Positions 1-9,046 of a DNA stretch of 64,000 nucleotides are shown one piece after another. Numbering within the stretch: position 1 is the first letter of the stretch; the number at the start of each line of letters is the position of its first letter. The DNA lies in contig NZ_FQWK01000003.1 in the NCBI RefSeq assembly GCF_900129655.1, positions 248,001 through 312,000 on the forward strand. Direction: 5' to 3'. Made by a program: the position numbers and the translations under genes. The stretch is from Bacteroides clarus YIT 12056. Its GTDB lineage: Bacteria; Bacteroidota; Bacteroidia; Bacteroidales; Bacteroidaceae. The notes beneath the pieces were generated by a model. It was not told the DNA's origin. It ran no database searches and saw only the letters and a list, made by a program, of their open reading frames with translations.

Positions 1-105
<105 letters not shown>

Positions 106-111
106 AAACAG

Positions 112-1305
112 ATGGACATGATAAAGAAACTAACATTTATACTCCTGATAGCGGGCTGCGCACAAGGCATGTACGCTCAGAACACGGAGAAGAGTGAGAA
201 GTTCCTTGAGAATAAAACTCTGTTTGAAGAACTTACCAACGTAAAGAAAAAACAGGATAAGTTCAACTTATTTCTCAATATGCAAGGCAGTTTCGATGCA
301 AACTTCCACGACGGCTTTGAAGAAGGGGCTTTCAAAATGAGGCAACTTCGCATTGAAGCCAAAGGAAACATCAACAACTGGCTTTCATATCGGTACAGAC
401 AGCGTCTGAACCGTTCGAATGACAGCAGCGGAAACATCGACAATCTTCCTACCTCCATCGACATTGCCGGAATCGGTGTGAAACTCGGAAAAGGTTTTTC
501 TATCTTTGCCGGTAAACAATGTGCCGCATACGGCGGTATTGAGTTCGACCTGAATCCTATCGAAATATACGAGTATAGCGATATGATTGAGAACATGAGC
601 AACTTCATGACCGGTTTGAATATCGGATATGACATCAACTCCAACCAGCAGTTGAACCTGCAAATCCTGGACAGCCGTAATGGTTCTTTCAGCAAAACAT
701 ACGGAGTTGAAACCGAAGATGGAGAGCTCCCTACAATAGAATCGGGCAAACTTCCGCTTGTGTATACCCTGAACTGGAACGGTAATTTCAATGACGTATT
801 CAAAACACGTTGGTCTGCTTCCGTTATGAATGAGGCTAAAGACAGGAATATGTATTATTACGCATTCGGTAATGAATTAAACTTGAACAAGTTCAATATG
901 TTTCTCGACTTCATGTATTCAAGAGAAAGTATTGACCGTAAAGGAATCATGACGGGAATTACAGGCAGCATGGAAGGTCACAACGCTTCCGATGCCGGGT
1001 ATTTTTCAATGGTAACCAAGTTGAACTATCGCTTCCTGCCCAAATGGAATGCTTTTGTAAAAGGAATGTACGAAACAGCATCTCTTACCAAGCAACAAGG
1101 AGATTTAGAGAAAGGCAAATACCGTACTGCATGGGGCTACTTTGCCGGTGTGGAGTTCTATCCCATGGATACAAACTTACACTTCTTCCTTACTTACGTA
1201 GGACGCTCCTATGATTTCACAGCTCGCGCCAAAGCGCTTGGACAAGAGAATTATTCCACCAACAGGGTATCGGTAGGATTCATCTATCAGTTACCGATGT
1301 TCTAA
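112..1305 (+). CDS. Outer-membrane porin, phosphate-selective porin O/P (OprP-like) family
   Basis: A 397-residue protein with an N-terminal signal peptide (hydrophobic residues about 5-20, then YAQ). The rest alternates amphipathic beta strands and ends in an aromatic C-terminus (QLPMF), as expected for an outer-membrane barrel. The spacing of short strands with Arg/Lys-rich segments and the mature N-terminal coiled region resemble the Bacteroidetes members of the OprP/OprO family. Translation could begin at the ATG at 112 or at 118. Six bases separate it from the asparaginase gene, so it may supply amino acids or C4-dicarboxylates to that pathway; this is inference. Substrate specificity cannot be read from the sequence. 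Confidence 0.75.
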   Translation: MDMIKKLTFILLIAGCAQGMYAQNTEKSEKFLENKTLFEELTNVKKKQDKFNLFLNMQGSFDANFHDGFEEGAFKMRQLRIEAKGNINNWLSYRYRQRLNRSNDSSGNIDNLPTSIDIAGIGVKLGKGFSIFAGKQCAAYGGIEFDLNPIEIYEYSDMIENMSNFMTGLNIGYDINSNQQLNLQILDSRNGSFSKTYGVETEDGELPTIESGKLPLVYTLNWNGNFNDVFKTRWSASVMNEAKDRNMYYYAFGNELNLNKFNMFLDFMYSRESIDRKGIMTGITGSMEGHNASDAGYFSMVTKLNYRFLPKWNAFVKGMYETASLTKQQGDLEKGKYRTAWGYFAGVEFYPMDTNLHFFLTYVGRSYDFTARAKALGQENYSTNRVSVGFIYQLPMF

Positions 1306-1310
1306 ATATC

Positions 1311-1368
1311 TTCTTATAATATAAAATAGCCGGCATAACTTTATGTCGGCTATTTTATATTATAAGAA
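1311..1368. terminator. Bidirectional intrinsic terminator after the porin
   Basis: Long inverted repeat with arms of about 26 nt around a short loop centred near 1339, A/T-rich at the outer ends and GC-rich (AGCCG/CGGCT) near the loop. It lies directly after the porin stop and would yield a U-rich tail in either direction. Confidence 0.75.
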
Positions 1369-1370
1369 AA

Positions 1371-1403
1371 ACTCCGAAATATCACATTCGGATATTTCGG
1401 AGT
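1371..1403 (-). terminator. Terminator of tRNA-Cys
   Basis: Inverted repeat ACTCCGAAATATC / GATATTTCGGAGT with a 7-nt loop. On the minus strand it is followed by a T run. It sits just downstream of the tRNA-Cys 3' end. Confidence 0.7.
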
Positions 1404-1411
1404 CTTCTTTG

Positions 1412-1483
1412 AGGTTCCTGGCGGATTCGAACCGCCGTACACGGTTTTGCAGACCGCTGACTAAGCCACTCATCCAAGGAACC
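1412..1483 (-). tRNA. tRNA-Cys (GCA)
   Basis: Minus-strand cloverleaf with a 7-bp acceptor stem (GGTTCCT/AGGAACC), a TTCGAAT T-loop and the anticodon loop CTGCAAA, giving anticodon GCA. The discriminator base is U73, the identity element expected of cysteine tRNAs. CCA is not encoded. Confidence 0.95.
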
Positions 1484-1504
1484 AATCTTTCTCGTTTGCG
1501 GATG

Positions 1505-1512
1505 CAAAGGTA
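1505..1512 (-). promoter_or_regulatory. Promoter -7 box for tRNA-Cys
   Basis: Minus-strand TACCTTTG, a match to the Bacteroides -7 consensus TAnnTTTG, 21 bp upstream of the tRNA 5' end. Confidence 0.65.
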
Positions 1513-1534
1513 GTACATTTTTTGGAACTACCAA

Positions 1535-1750
1535 CTATCCGCAACAATTTTTCTTTATTTCTTTTCTCTCATCACTGCACTCGGAACGTTTCTTCTCGTA
1601 CAACCGCTTTAATTCACAGCCAGTTGCACAATTCTCACAAGGATTACGTTTTTCCTTCACTTTACGAAAAAAAAGATAAACACTCTGCCCTATACGGACA
1701 ATGCACAACAACAAGATGAGAGCTACCGCCCAATTCTGCCAATTATTCAT
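1535..1750 (-). CDS. FeoB-associated Cys-rich membrane protein
   Basis: A 71-residue protein starting at the ATG (1750-1748) that overlaps the feoB stop as ATGA, a typical translational-coupling arrangement. A longer upstream reading exists in this frame but it runs into feoB, so I chose the coupled start. It has one hydrophobic segment (residues about 7-25) followed by a basic, Cys-rich tail with CxxC and CxxxC spacing and a terminal CCG. This matches the small FeoB-associated Cys-rich membrane proteins known beside Bacteroidetes and Firmicutes feoB genes. A role in metal handing or FeoB assembly is inferred from context only. Confidence 0.8.
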   Translation of the reverse strand: MNNWQNWAVALILLLCIVRIGQSVYLFFRKVKEKRNPCENCATGCELKRLYEKKRSECSDERKEIKKNCCG

Positions 1751-4218
1751 CCAAATAATCCTCCTATCTGATAAATGGCAAAGGACACTACCCATGCGAG
1801 TGCAGTAGTGTACACTGCCGTAAACAAAGCCCACTTCCAACTGCCCGACTCTCCCTTAATGGCCGCCAACGTAGCAATACATGGAAAATATATCAACACA
1901 AACACCATATAGCCAAAGGCTACCAACGGCGTAATCGGAATACGTTCGCCCAAGCTCACAGCATCAGCTTCGGCATCATCCGCATATAGCACTCCCAGCG
2001 TACTCACCACCAATTCCTTGGCTCCTACTCCGGAAAGAATACCGATACCTAACTTCCAGTCAAAGCCCAACGGCTCTATCACAGGCTCTACAGCCTTACC
2101 TATCCTGCCGATATAAGAATTTTCCTGCTGTTCCGCCACATCCTGATATGCATCATGATTCGGATAATACCCCAATGCCCATATCACAACTGAAGCCACC
2201 ATAATAATACCGCCCATTTTGCGCAGATACTGCGCGCCTTTTTCCCATGTATGACGGAAAATGGACTTGGACGTCGGTATACGGTAAGGGGGAAGTTCCA
2301 TTACAAACGGCGTATCGTCTCCTTTCACCAGAAAACGGCAGAAAAGCCGCGCCATAACTACCGCCAGCAAAATTCCGATGGCATAGATTGCTAACAACAC
2401 CAAACTGGCATTGTTCGGAAAAAACGCCCCTACCAACAGTAAATAAATAGGCAGGCGTGCACTGCACGACATCAGCGGATTAATGAGCATGGTTACCAAC
2501 CGGCTCTTTCGGTTTTCGATGGTACGCGAGGCCATAATAGCCGGCACATTACAACCGAATCCCATAATCAGAGGAATAAAAGATTTGCCATGCAGCCCCA
2601 TTTTATGCATTATCTTATCCATAATGAAAGCCGCACGCGCCATATATCCGGAATCCTCCATTAACGATATAAAGAAATATAAAATCAAGATATTAGGCAA
2701 GAAGACAATCACCCCGCCTACACCGCCGATAATACCATCGACCAACAAATCTTTCAACGGACCTTCAGACATATTATCACGCACCAAATCTCCCAATGCT
2801 CCAACCAGCCATTCAATACCTTGCATGGGATAATCTCCCAGTATGAATGTTCCTTCAAACATCAGATACAAGAACAGGAAAAAGATAGGGTATCCCCATA
2901 CACGATGTGTCACGATGGAGTCTATCACGCGTGTCGTACGTGCCGTATCCTCATGATTGTCCACATAAGTTTCACGCAGAGCACCGGAGATAAAACCATA
3001 TTTGGCATCCGTAATGGCTTGCTCGCTATCCTCGTTTATCGCATTGCGCAGACGTTGCTCCTCACGATTGCGGACTTCAAGAATCTCTTTTCCATTAGGA
3101 AACTCCTCTACCGTACCCTCTAAGTCATCATCATTTTCCAGCAGTTTGATGGCCAAAAAACGGGTAGAATATTTATAGCGTATGTTCTCGTTGACACTGA
3201 TAACCCGTTTCACCTCCTCAATACTCCGCTCCAGTTCCGGTCCGTGATTAATGTGGATGTGGCGATAAAAGCCCACCGGATGCTCCTTTTCCTCTTTATG
3301 AGTACCAAAGTCATGGTCGGGTACATATTCCTTATGCCAGTTACGCAGGTCATTCAAAATTTCGGCACGCACCTTGCCTTTCTTATCCAGGAAGTCACCG
3401 CCTTCATAAATATCGATGATAACATGGAACAGTTGTTCAATCCCTTTTCCGGTACGGCTGATAGTAGGCAGCATCGGCACGCCGAACAGCTGGCCGAGTT
3501 TTACATAATCCAACGTATTTCCGCTCGCTTCCAGCTCATCGTACATATTGAGCGCAATAACCATACGTACATTCATGTCAATCAGCTGGGTAGTGAGATA
3601 CAGGTTACGCTCCAAATTGGAAGAGTCCACTACATTGATAATGATGTCCGGAGTTTCGTTGATAATGTGGTGGCGGACATAAATTTCTTCGGGAGAATAA
3701 GCAGAAAGCGAATAAGTGCCCGGCAAGTCTACGATGCGAAAGTGATAACCCTGAAAGTCGAAATAACCTTCTTTGGCATCTACGGTGACACCGCTGTAAT
3801 TTCCCACGTGCTCATGCGAGCCCGAGGCTATATTGAAAAGAGATGTTTTACCGCAGTTGGGATTTCCTACCAAAGCCACATTGATGGTACGACGCTTTCC
3901 CAAAGCAATGCGTTTCAGTTCTTCTTCTCCCAAACGCATATCTTCGCTCAGCCCTTTGTGATAATCGAGTTGCACGGCTTCCCGGCACATTTCCTTTTCA
4001 CCGACGATTTCAATCATCTCGGCTTCCTGGCGCCGCAAGGAAATTTCGTATCCCATTACCTTATACTTAATAGGATCTTTCAGAGGAGCATTCAGCAACA
4101 CCTCTACGGTTTTTCCCTTGATAAAACCCATTTCTACAATTCGCTTACGGAAACCGCCGTGTCCCAGCACTTTAACGATTACACCTTTTTCACCGGTTTT
4201 TAATTCGGATAAACGCAT
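1747..4218 (-). CDS. feoB: Ferrous iron transporter, FeoA-FeoB fusion
   Basis: An 823-residue inner-membrane Fe(II) importer. Residues 1-75 form a FeoA-like SH3 domain (MRLSELKTGE start, EMGF, LRRQEA). The GTPase domain follows with G1 GNPNCGKTS at 118-126, G3 DLPG at 164-167 and G4 NMYD at 224-227. The C-terminal half is polytopic with the paired Gate regions usual in FeoB. The frame is open further upstream, but the ATG at 4218 begins the conserved FeoA sequence and lies behind a good promoter, so I place the start there. FeoA as part of FeoB is common in Bacteroides. The small Cys-rich gene is coupled to its stop. Confidence 0.95.
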   Translation of the reverse strand: MRLSELKTGEKGVIVKVLGHGGFRKRIVEMGFIKGKTVEVLLNAPLKDPIKYKVMGYEISLRRQEAEMIEIVGEKEMCREAVQLDYHKGLSEDMRLGEEELKRIALGKRRTINVALVGNPNCGKTSLFNIASGSHEHVGNYSGVTVDAKEGYFDFQGYHFRIVDLPGTYSLSAYSPEEIYVRHHIINETPDIIINVVDSSNLERNLYLTTQLIDMNVRMVIALNMYDELEASGNTLDYVKLGQLFGVPMLPTISRTGKGIEQLFHVIIDIYEGGDFLDKKGKVRAEILNDLRNWHKEYVPDHDFGTHKEEKEHPVGFYRHIHINHGPELERSIEEVKRVISVNENIRYKYSTRFLAIKLLENDDDLEGTVEEFPNGKEILEVRNREEQRLRNAINEDSEQAITDAKYGFISGALRETYVDNHEDTARTTRVIDSIVTHRVWGYPIFFLFLYLMFEGTFILGDYPMQGIEWLVGALGDLVRDNMSEGPLKDLLVDGIIGGVGGVIVFLPNILILYFFISLMEDSGYMARAAFIMDKIMHKMGLHGKSFIPLIMGFGCNVPAIMASRTIENRKSRLVTMLINPLMSCSARLPIYLLLVGAFFPNNASLVLLAIYAIGILLAVVMARLFCRFLVKGDDTPFVMELPPYRIPTSKSIFRHTWEKGAQYLRKMGGIIMVASVVIWALGYYPNHDAYQDVAEQQENSYIGRIGKAVEPVIEPLGFDWKLGIGILSGVGAKELVVSTLGVLYADDAEADAVSLGERIPITPLVAFGYMVFVLIYFPCIATLAAIKGESGSWKWALFTAVYTTALAWVVSFAIYQIGGLFG

Positions 4219-4247
4219 AGTCTTTCTGCCTTTCTTTATTTTTGCCG

Positions 4248-4279
4248 CAAAGATAAAAGATAAGTTCATACAGCACAAA
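4248..4279 (-). promoter_or_regulatory. feoAB promoter
   Basis: Minus-strand -7 box TATCTTTG (4255-4248) with a TTTG -33 element (4279-4276) 20 bp upstream, both matching the Bacteroides consensus. It drives feoAB from a leader of about 25 nt. No Fur-box-like palindrome is obvious to the eye. Confidence 0.7.
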
Positions 4280-4361
4280 TAATTTAGAATGTTTTTAAAT
4301 AAGAGACATAAAGGAAAACAACGTTTCTGCACAGAAATAATAAAATTCAAGAAGAAACATG

Positions 4362-4369
4362 TATATTTG
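4362..4369 (+). promoter_or_regulatory. tilS promoter -7 box, near-leaderless
   Basis: TATATTTG ends 5 nt before the tilS ATG. Transcription from such a box usually starts about 5-7 nt downstream, so the mRNA would begin at or next to the start codon. Confidence 0.55.
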
Positions 4370-4374
4370 CCCCT

Positions 4375-5646
4375 ATGGAAAAGGAAAGAGTAGCACGATA
4401 TATCAGCCAGAAAAAGTTTTTCATGCCTGCGGACAAAATACTCGTCGCCCTAAGCGGCGGTGCAGACTCCGTTGCTCTATTGTGCTTACTGCAAACGTTG
4501 GGTTATGAATGCGAAGCCGCACATTGCAATTTCCACCTTCGCGGTGAAGAATCCGACAGAGATGAAACATTTGTCCGCCAATTATGCGCGAAGCGCCAAG
4601 TTCCGCTACACATCGTCCACTTCGATACTTTACGTACCGCCGAAGAACGACACATCTCCATCGAAATGGCGGCAAGGGAGCTGCGTTACGAATGGTTCGA
4701 GAAAATACGGACAAAAAGTAATGCCAACGTTATCGCCGTAGCTCACCATCAGGACGACAGTGTGGAAACCCTTCTGCTGAATTTAATCCGTGGCACAGGT
4801 ATCAACGGACTACGGGGAATACGCCCCAAGAACGGACACATCGTACGCCCCTTACTCTGCCTGGACCGTAACGAAATCATCAACTACCTGAACCGTATAG
4901 GACAAGATTACGTAACGGACAGCACCAATCTGCAAGACGAATATACCCGCAATAAAATACGCCTAAACCTGCTGCCGATGATGCAGGAAATCAATCCGTC
5001 CGTCAAAGAAAGTATTCTCAACACCGCCGAACATCTGAACGAAGCGTCCGCCATATATAAAAAAGGAATAGAAGAAGGAATACAACGGGTACGGACAGCA
5101 AAGGGAATACACATCGGTGCCCTGATGCATGAACCCGCCCCCAAAACATTATTGTTTGAAATCTTATATCCGCTCGGCTTCAATGCAACTCAAGTTGAAG
5201 ATATATGCCGGGCGTTGGAAGGACAACCGGGAAAAGTTTTCACCTCAGGGCATTGGCGTGTAGTGAAAGACCGTGAATATCTGCTGATTGAAACCTGTCA
5301 GCAAGCCACACAACCCACTTTAACCATGGAAGAGCGTATTCTTACCCCGGACTTCATCATTCCCCGAGACAAAACAGTCGCCTGCTTCGATGCGGATAAA
5401 CTCATGCTTCCCCTATCTCTGCGGCTTTGGCAGAAAGGAGACTATTTTATCCCGTTCGGTATGAAAGGCAGAAAAAAAATAAGCGACTACATGACCGACC
5501 GCAAATTCTCCCTCCTCCGCAAAGAGCAGCAATGGGTATTATGTTGCGGCAACGACATTATCTGGCTGGTAGGCGAAAGAACAGACAACAGATTCCGGAT
5601 AGACGAAAACACCCGGAAAGCGTTAATCATAAAAGTGACTGCTTAA
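4375..5646 (+). CDS. tilS: tRNA(Ile)-lysidine synthetase
   Basis: A 423-residue cytoplasmic enzyme that converts C34 of the CAU-anticodon isoleucine tRNA to lysidine using ATP and lysine. The PP-loop SGGADS lies at residues 27-32. The N-type ATP pyrophosphatase fold continues through [15 protein letters not shown] and [10 protein letters not shown], both conserved in TilS. The C-terminal region carries the TilS C-domain ([20 protein letters not shown]). Length is normal for the family. It is divergent from feoAB and convergent with the EFR1 gene. Confidence 0.95.
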   Translation: MEKERVARYISQKKFFMPADKILVALSGGADSVALLCLLQTLGYECEAAHCNFHLRGEESDRDETFVRQLCAKRQVPLHIVHFDTLRTAEERHISIEMAARELRYEWFEKIRTKSNANVIAVAHHQDDSVETLLLNLIRGTGINGLRGIRPKNGHIVRPLLCLDRNEIINYLNRIGQDYVTDSTNLQDEYTRNKIRLNLLPMMQEINPSVKESILNTAEHLNEASAIYKKGIEEGIQRVRTAKGIHIGALMHEPAPKTLLFEILYPLGFNATQVEDICRALEGQPGKVFTSGHWRVVKDREYLLIETCQQATQPTLTMEERILTPDFIIPRDKTVACFDADKLMLPLSLRLWQKGDYFIPFGMKGRKKISDYMTDRKFSLLRKEQQWVLCCGNDIIWLVGERTDNRFRIDENTRKALIIKVTA

Positions 5647-5684
5647 TCCGCACGCTTAAGAAAACAAATACAATCCGCCTGAAG

Positions 5685-6518
5685 CTACAAGATAATCCTG
5701 TCTTCTTTCTGTCTTTTAAAACAGTCGGCAAGCAAAGCTGCAAACGGCGTATCGAAAGTACGGGCTTTTTGCGGACAGCCCTTTACACAAGCGCAGCAAC
5801 GAATACACTTTTCCGCATCAGTATTGCACTCATCACCTTTCGCAATAGCACCTGCCGGACAATGTGCCGCACAATACCCGCAGTGATTACAAAGCTCCGC
5901 ATCGACTGCCGGAATACGGGGCGTAGGCACACCGCTTTTACGCAGCTTCACCACCTTCCGCAAAAAACGGAATAACAGGAAAAACGCCTGACGGGGACGT
6001 TGAATACGACTCACATCGACAGCGTATAACTTATCCATATCGACAGCCGCTTCTATTTTAGTCCTTATTTTAGCGCCGAAAGCTTCCGCAAACCGCAAAT
6101 CATCCGCATCCGGCCGCCCCACAGCTATGGGATTTTGCTCCGTACTATACGAATGTTCGCCTACAAACGTAGCACCGGCAATCACTTTAAATCCCCTTTC
6201 CGATGCAAATGCGTCCAGTTCTGCCAATGCTTTTTCATAGGCACGATTACCATATACGACCACCAGCACCGACGGAGCGCCGGAAGTATGAATGTCTTTC
6301 ATCCGCTCCAATGCCAAAGGCGCCACTTTTCCGCCATATACAGGAACTGTAATCACTGTCAAGGTATTTTCGGGAATTTCAAGCTTACCCACCGGACGCA
6401 ACGTCAAGTCAGTTTTTGTGATTTCGGAAATGCTTGTACCGCGAACAATTGCCTCGCCTACTTGTTTAGAGGTATGGGTAGGTGAGAAAGTAATCAAATG
6501 GACTGCGTATATATTCAT
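5685..6518 (-). CDS. EFR1-type flavodoxin-ferredoxin protein
   Basis: A 277-residue predicted redox protein. Residues about 1-150 form a flavodoxin-like domain with the FMN-loop motif SPTHTSKQ near the N-terminus. The C-terminal part carries two 4Fe-4S motifs, CNHCGYCAAHCP and CIRCCACVKGCP. This domain order is that of EFR1-family ferrodoxins of anaerobes, which shuttle electrons; the partner is not known and no redox enzyme gene is adjacent. It is a single-gene unit with its own promoter, convergent with tilS across a 38-nt gap. Confidence 0.85.
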   Translation of the reverse strand: MNIYAVHLITFSPTHTSKQVGEAIVRGTSISEITKTDLTLRPVGKLEIPENTLTVITVPVYGGKVAPLALERMKDIHTSGAPSVLVVVYGNRAYEKALAELDAFASERGFKVIAGATFVGEHSYSTEQNPIAVGRPDADDLRFAEAFGAKIRTKIEAAVDMDKLYAVDVSRIQRPRQAFFLLFRFLRKVVKLRKSGVPTPRIPAVDAELCNHCGYCAAHCPAGAIAKGDECNTDAEKCIRCCACVKGCPQKARTFDTPFAALLADCFKRQKEDRIIL

Positions 6519-6544
6519 AAATCTATTTCTTGATAATAATGAAG

Positions 6545-6552
6545 CAAAGATA
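6545..6552 (-). promoter_or_regulatory. Promoter -7 box for the EFR1 gene
   Basis: Minus-strand TATCTTTG, 26 nt upstream of the EFR1 start codon, in the intergenic region shared with the rho leader. Confidence 0.6.
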
Positions 6553-6605
6553 AACTTTTAAAATTAAAAAAAAGACGATTTATTTATGAAACCAAAAATA
6601 ATTAT

Positions 6606-6754
6606 TACCTTTGCACCGTTGAAACATTCTGTAACTCCTTACTGAGGTGAGGATTGTTAGTCAGATTTCCGGTTCAATAATAAATATCCCTATTAAATCA
6701 TAATTTACAAGGTAGACTTACCAAATAAGTAAAAACCATTCACACATATACTGT
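6606..6754 (+). promoter_or_regulatory. rho promoter and long 5' leader
   Basis: The -7 box TACCTTTG lies at 6606-6613, giving a leader of about 135 nt before the rho ATG. The leader is AT-rich with only weak hairpins and no recognised riboswitch. A long leader fits the known habit of rho genes to be autoregulated by Rho, but no rut site can be shown by eye. Confidence 0.5.
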
Positions 6755-8740
6755 ATGTATAATATTATTCAATTAAACGACAAGAATTTGTCGGAATTGC
6801 AAGCTATTGCCCAAGAGTTGGGTATCAAAAAAACAGACTCTCTCAAAAAAGAAGAACTCGTTTACAAGATACTTGACGAACAAGCTATTGCAGGAGCAAC
6901 CAAGAAAGTAGCAGCCGACAAATTAAAAGAAGAACGTAAAGGGGACAAGCAAAAACGTTCTCGCGTAACGGTCAAGAAAGAAGGAGCCGACAAGGTGTTC
7001 ACAGCCAATAAAAACGGTGATCTTACAAAAGGCAAAGCCGAAGAGACACCTGCCGTACAAACTCCCGTACAAGCGGCAGAGGCAGCTAAAGAACCGGCTG
7101 TTGCCACAGCTCCCGCTGCAGAGGCTGAAGCTCCCAAACGCAAACCGGGACGCCCTCGCAAAGTAAAACAAGAGGCCGCTCCCGTAGCGGAAGCACCTAA
7201 AAAAGTAGCTCCGGCAGAACCAAAAGCAGAAACTGCAGAACCGAAAAAAGCAGAACCCAAGAAAGCCGTCGCAGCTCCCCAACCTACACCGGATGAAAGC
7301 CCTATCTTACCGGAAGTGGAAGACGACTTCATTCCCATCGAGGATTTGCCAACCGAAAAAATAGAATTACCGTCGGAGCTCATCGGCAAATTTGAAGCCA
7401 CCAAGGCGGAAACTCCCGTTCCTGTAGCAGAGCAACCGCAACAACGCCCCCGTCTTCGTCTCCGTGACAATAATACACCATACAACAACAATCGTAACAA
7501 TAATAACAACCAGCGTCCTGCACAACAGCAGCAACGTCCTGTACAACAACAGAACAATACCGAAAACTATGTCGCCCCCGAGCGTAAGCCGGCAGCAGAG
7601 CGTGAAAAGGCATACGAATTCGACGATATACTCACAGGGACCGGTGTATTGGAAATCATGCAGGACGGCTATGGTTTTCTGCGTTCATCCGATTATAATT
7701 ACCTTTCTTCCCCTGACGATATTTACGTTTCACAATCACAAATCAAGCTGTTCGGCTTGAAGACCGGTGATGTAGTGGAAGGTGTTATCCGTCCGCCTAA
7801 GGAAGGCGAGAAATACTTCCCGCTGGTAAAAGTATCCAAGATTAACGGACGCGACCCGGCTTTTGTACGCGACCGTGTGCCGTTCGAACATCTTACCCCG
7901 CTTTTCCCGGACGAAAAATTCAAGCTTTGCAAAGGCGGATATTCCGACTCCATGTCGGCACGCGTAGTAGACCTCTTCGCTCCTATCGGTAAAGGTCAGC
8001 GCGCATTAATCGTAGCACAGCCCAAAACAGGTAAGACTATCTTAATGAAAGATATCGCCAACGCTATTGCAGCCAATCATCCGGAAGTGTACATGATTAT
8101 GCTGTTGATTGACGAACGCCCGGAAGAGGTTACCGACATGGCCCGTACCGTAAACGCAGAAGTTATCGCTTCTACTTTCGACGAACCCGCAGAGCGCCAC
8201 GTAAAAATCGCAGGTATCGTATTGGAGAAAGCCAAAAGAATGGTAGAATGCGGACATGATGTCGTTATCTTCCTTGACTCTATAACACGTTTGGCACGTG
8301 CCTACAACACTGTCTCCCCGGCTTCGGGCAAAGTGCTGTCCGGTGGTGTGGACGCCAATGCACTGCATAAACCGAAACGTTTCTTCGGTGCCGCCCGTAA
8401 CATTGAAGGCGGCGGTTCGCTGACCATCCTTGCGACGGCGCTGATTGATACCGGCTCTAAAATGGATGAGGTTATCTTTGAAGAGTTCAAGGGTACGGGT
8501 AATATGGAGTTACAACTCGACCGCAACCTCTCCAACAAGCGTATCTTCCCGGCTGTCAATATTGTCGCTTCCAGCACTCGCCGCGACGACTTGCTGCAAG
8601 ATAAGCAAACGCTGGATCGCATGTGGATTCTTCGCAAGTATCTTGCCGACATGAATCCGATAGAGGCAATGGACTTCGTAAAAGACCGTTTGGAAAAGAC
8701 CAAAGACAACGACGAATTCCTGATGAGTATGAACGGTTAA
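6755..8740 (+). CDS. rho: Transcription termination factor Rho with disordered insert
   Basis: A 661-residue hexameric RNA helicase, against about 420 residues for E. coli Rho. The N-terminal Rho_N segment (residues 1-45) is followed by a low-complexity insert to about residue 285. That insert is rich in Lys/Ala/Glu/Pro, has an AT-hook-like core [11 protein letters not shown], and ends in Asn/Gln runs. Then come the RNA-binding OB domain ([15 protein letters not shown]), Walker A AQPKTGKT near 421-428, Walker [11 protein letters not shown] near 503, and the Q-loop/R-loop segment. Rho of B. thetaiotaomicron has been reported to form condensates through a comparable insert. The gene stands alone with a terminator behind it. 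Confidence 0.97.
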   Translation: MYNIIQLNDKNLSELQAIAQELGIKKTDSLKKEELVYKILDEQAIAGATKKVAADKLKEERKGDKQKRSRVTVKKEGADKVFTANKNGDLTKGKAEETPAVQTPVQAAEAAKEPAVATAPAAEAEAPKRKPGRPRKVKQEAAPVAEAPKKVAPAEPKAETAEPKKAEPKKAVAAPQPTPDESPILPEVEDDFIPIEDLPTEKIELPSELIGKFEATKAETPVPVAEQPQQRPRLRLRDNNTPYNNNRNNNNNQRPAQQQQRPVQQQNNTENYVAPERKPAAEREKAYEFDDILTGTGVLEIMQDGYGFLRSSDYNYLSSPDDIYVSQSQIKLFGLKTGDVVEGVIRPPKEGEKYFPLVKVSKINGRDPAFVRDRVPFEHLTPLFPDEKFKLCKGGYSDSMSARVVDLFAPIGKGQRALIVAQPKTGKTILMKDIANAIAANHPEVYMIMLLIDERPEEVTDMARTVNAEVIASTFDEPAERHVKIAGIVLEKAKRMVECGHDVVIFLDSITRLARAYNTVSPASGKVLSGGVDANALHKPKRFFGAARNIEGGGSLTILATALIDTGSKMDEVIFEEFKGTGNMELQLDRNLSNKRIFPAVNIVASSTRRDDLLQDKQTLDRMWILRKYLADMNPIEAMDFVKDRLEKTKDNDEFLMSMNG

Positions 8741-8786
8741 ACTCTTACACGAAAGAGAAAACCTATAAGACATAAAAGCAAACTCT

Positions 8787-8826
8787 AAAAAAGAGCGGAA
8801 TAGTACAATCTATTCCGCTCTTTTTT
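8787..8826 (+). terminator. Intrinsic terminator of rho
   Basis: Perfect 17-nt inverted repeat (core GAGCGGAATAG/CTATTCCGCTC) with a 6-nt loop and a T run. The remainder of the 306-nt gap to ffh is AT-rich, with no gene visible and the ffh promoter near its end. Confidence 0.9.
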
Positions 8827-8991
8827 AATGCTATTATAATGAAAAGAATAAAAAAATAAAAGTATAAAGAATCAACATGATTTTAATCTTCCCATTGTTT
8901 GAAACGGATATATTTTACGCTTCAGAACAATCTACCGTCAAGCCGTAATAATATTCTGCCCTTAAAAGAAGGCAGTTACAGGTATTTTTTG

Positions 8992-8999
8992 TACTTTTG
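8992..8999 (+). promoter_or_regulatory. ffh promoter -7 box
   Basis: TACTTTTG, 47 bp upstream of the ffh start codon. The -33 element is poor. Confidence 0.55.
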
Positions 9000-9046
9000 C
9001 GCCTCAATAAGAGTAAATTGTAATTTAGTAATTGTAATTAGATAAT

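Noticed and set aside
177..803. Minus-strand open frame of 208 codons opposite the porin
   Set aside because: Antisense to a signal-peptide-bearing porin in a clear operon; no independent support.
3244..4203. Long plus-strand open frame (319 codons) opposite feoAB
   Set aside because: It is fully antisense to the conserved FeoA and GTPase domains and has no promoter, start context or family signature.
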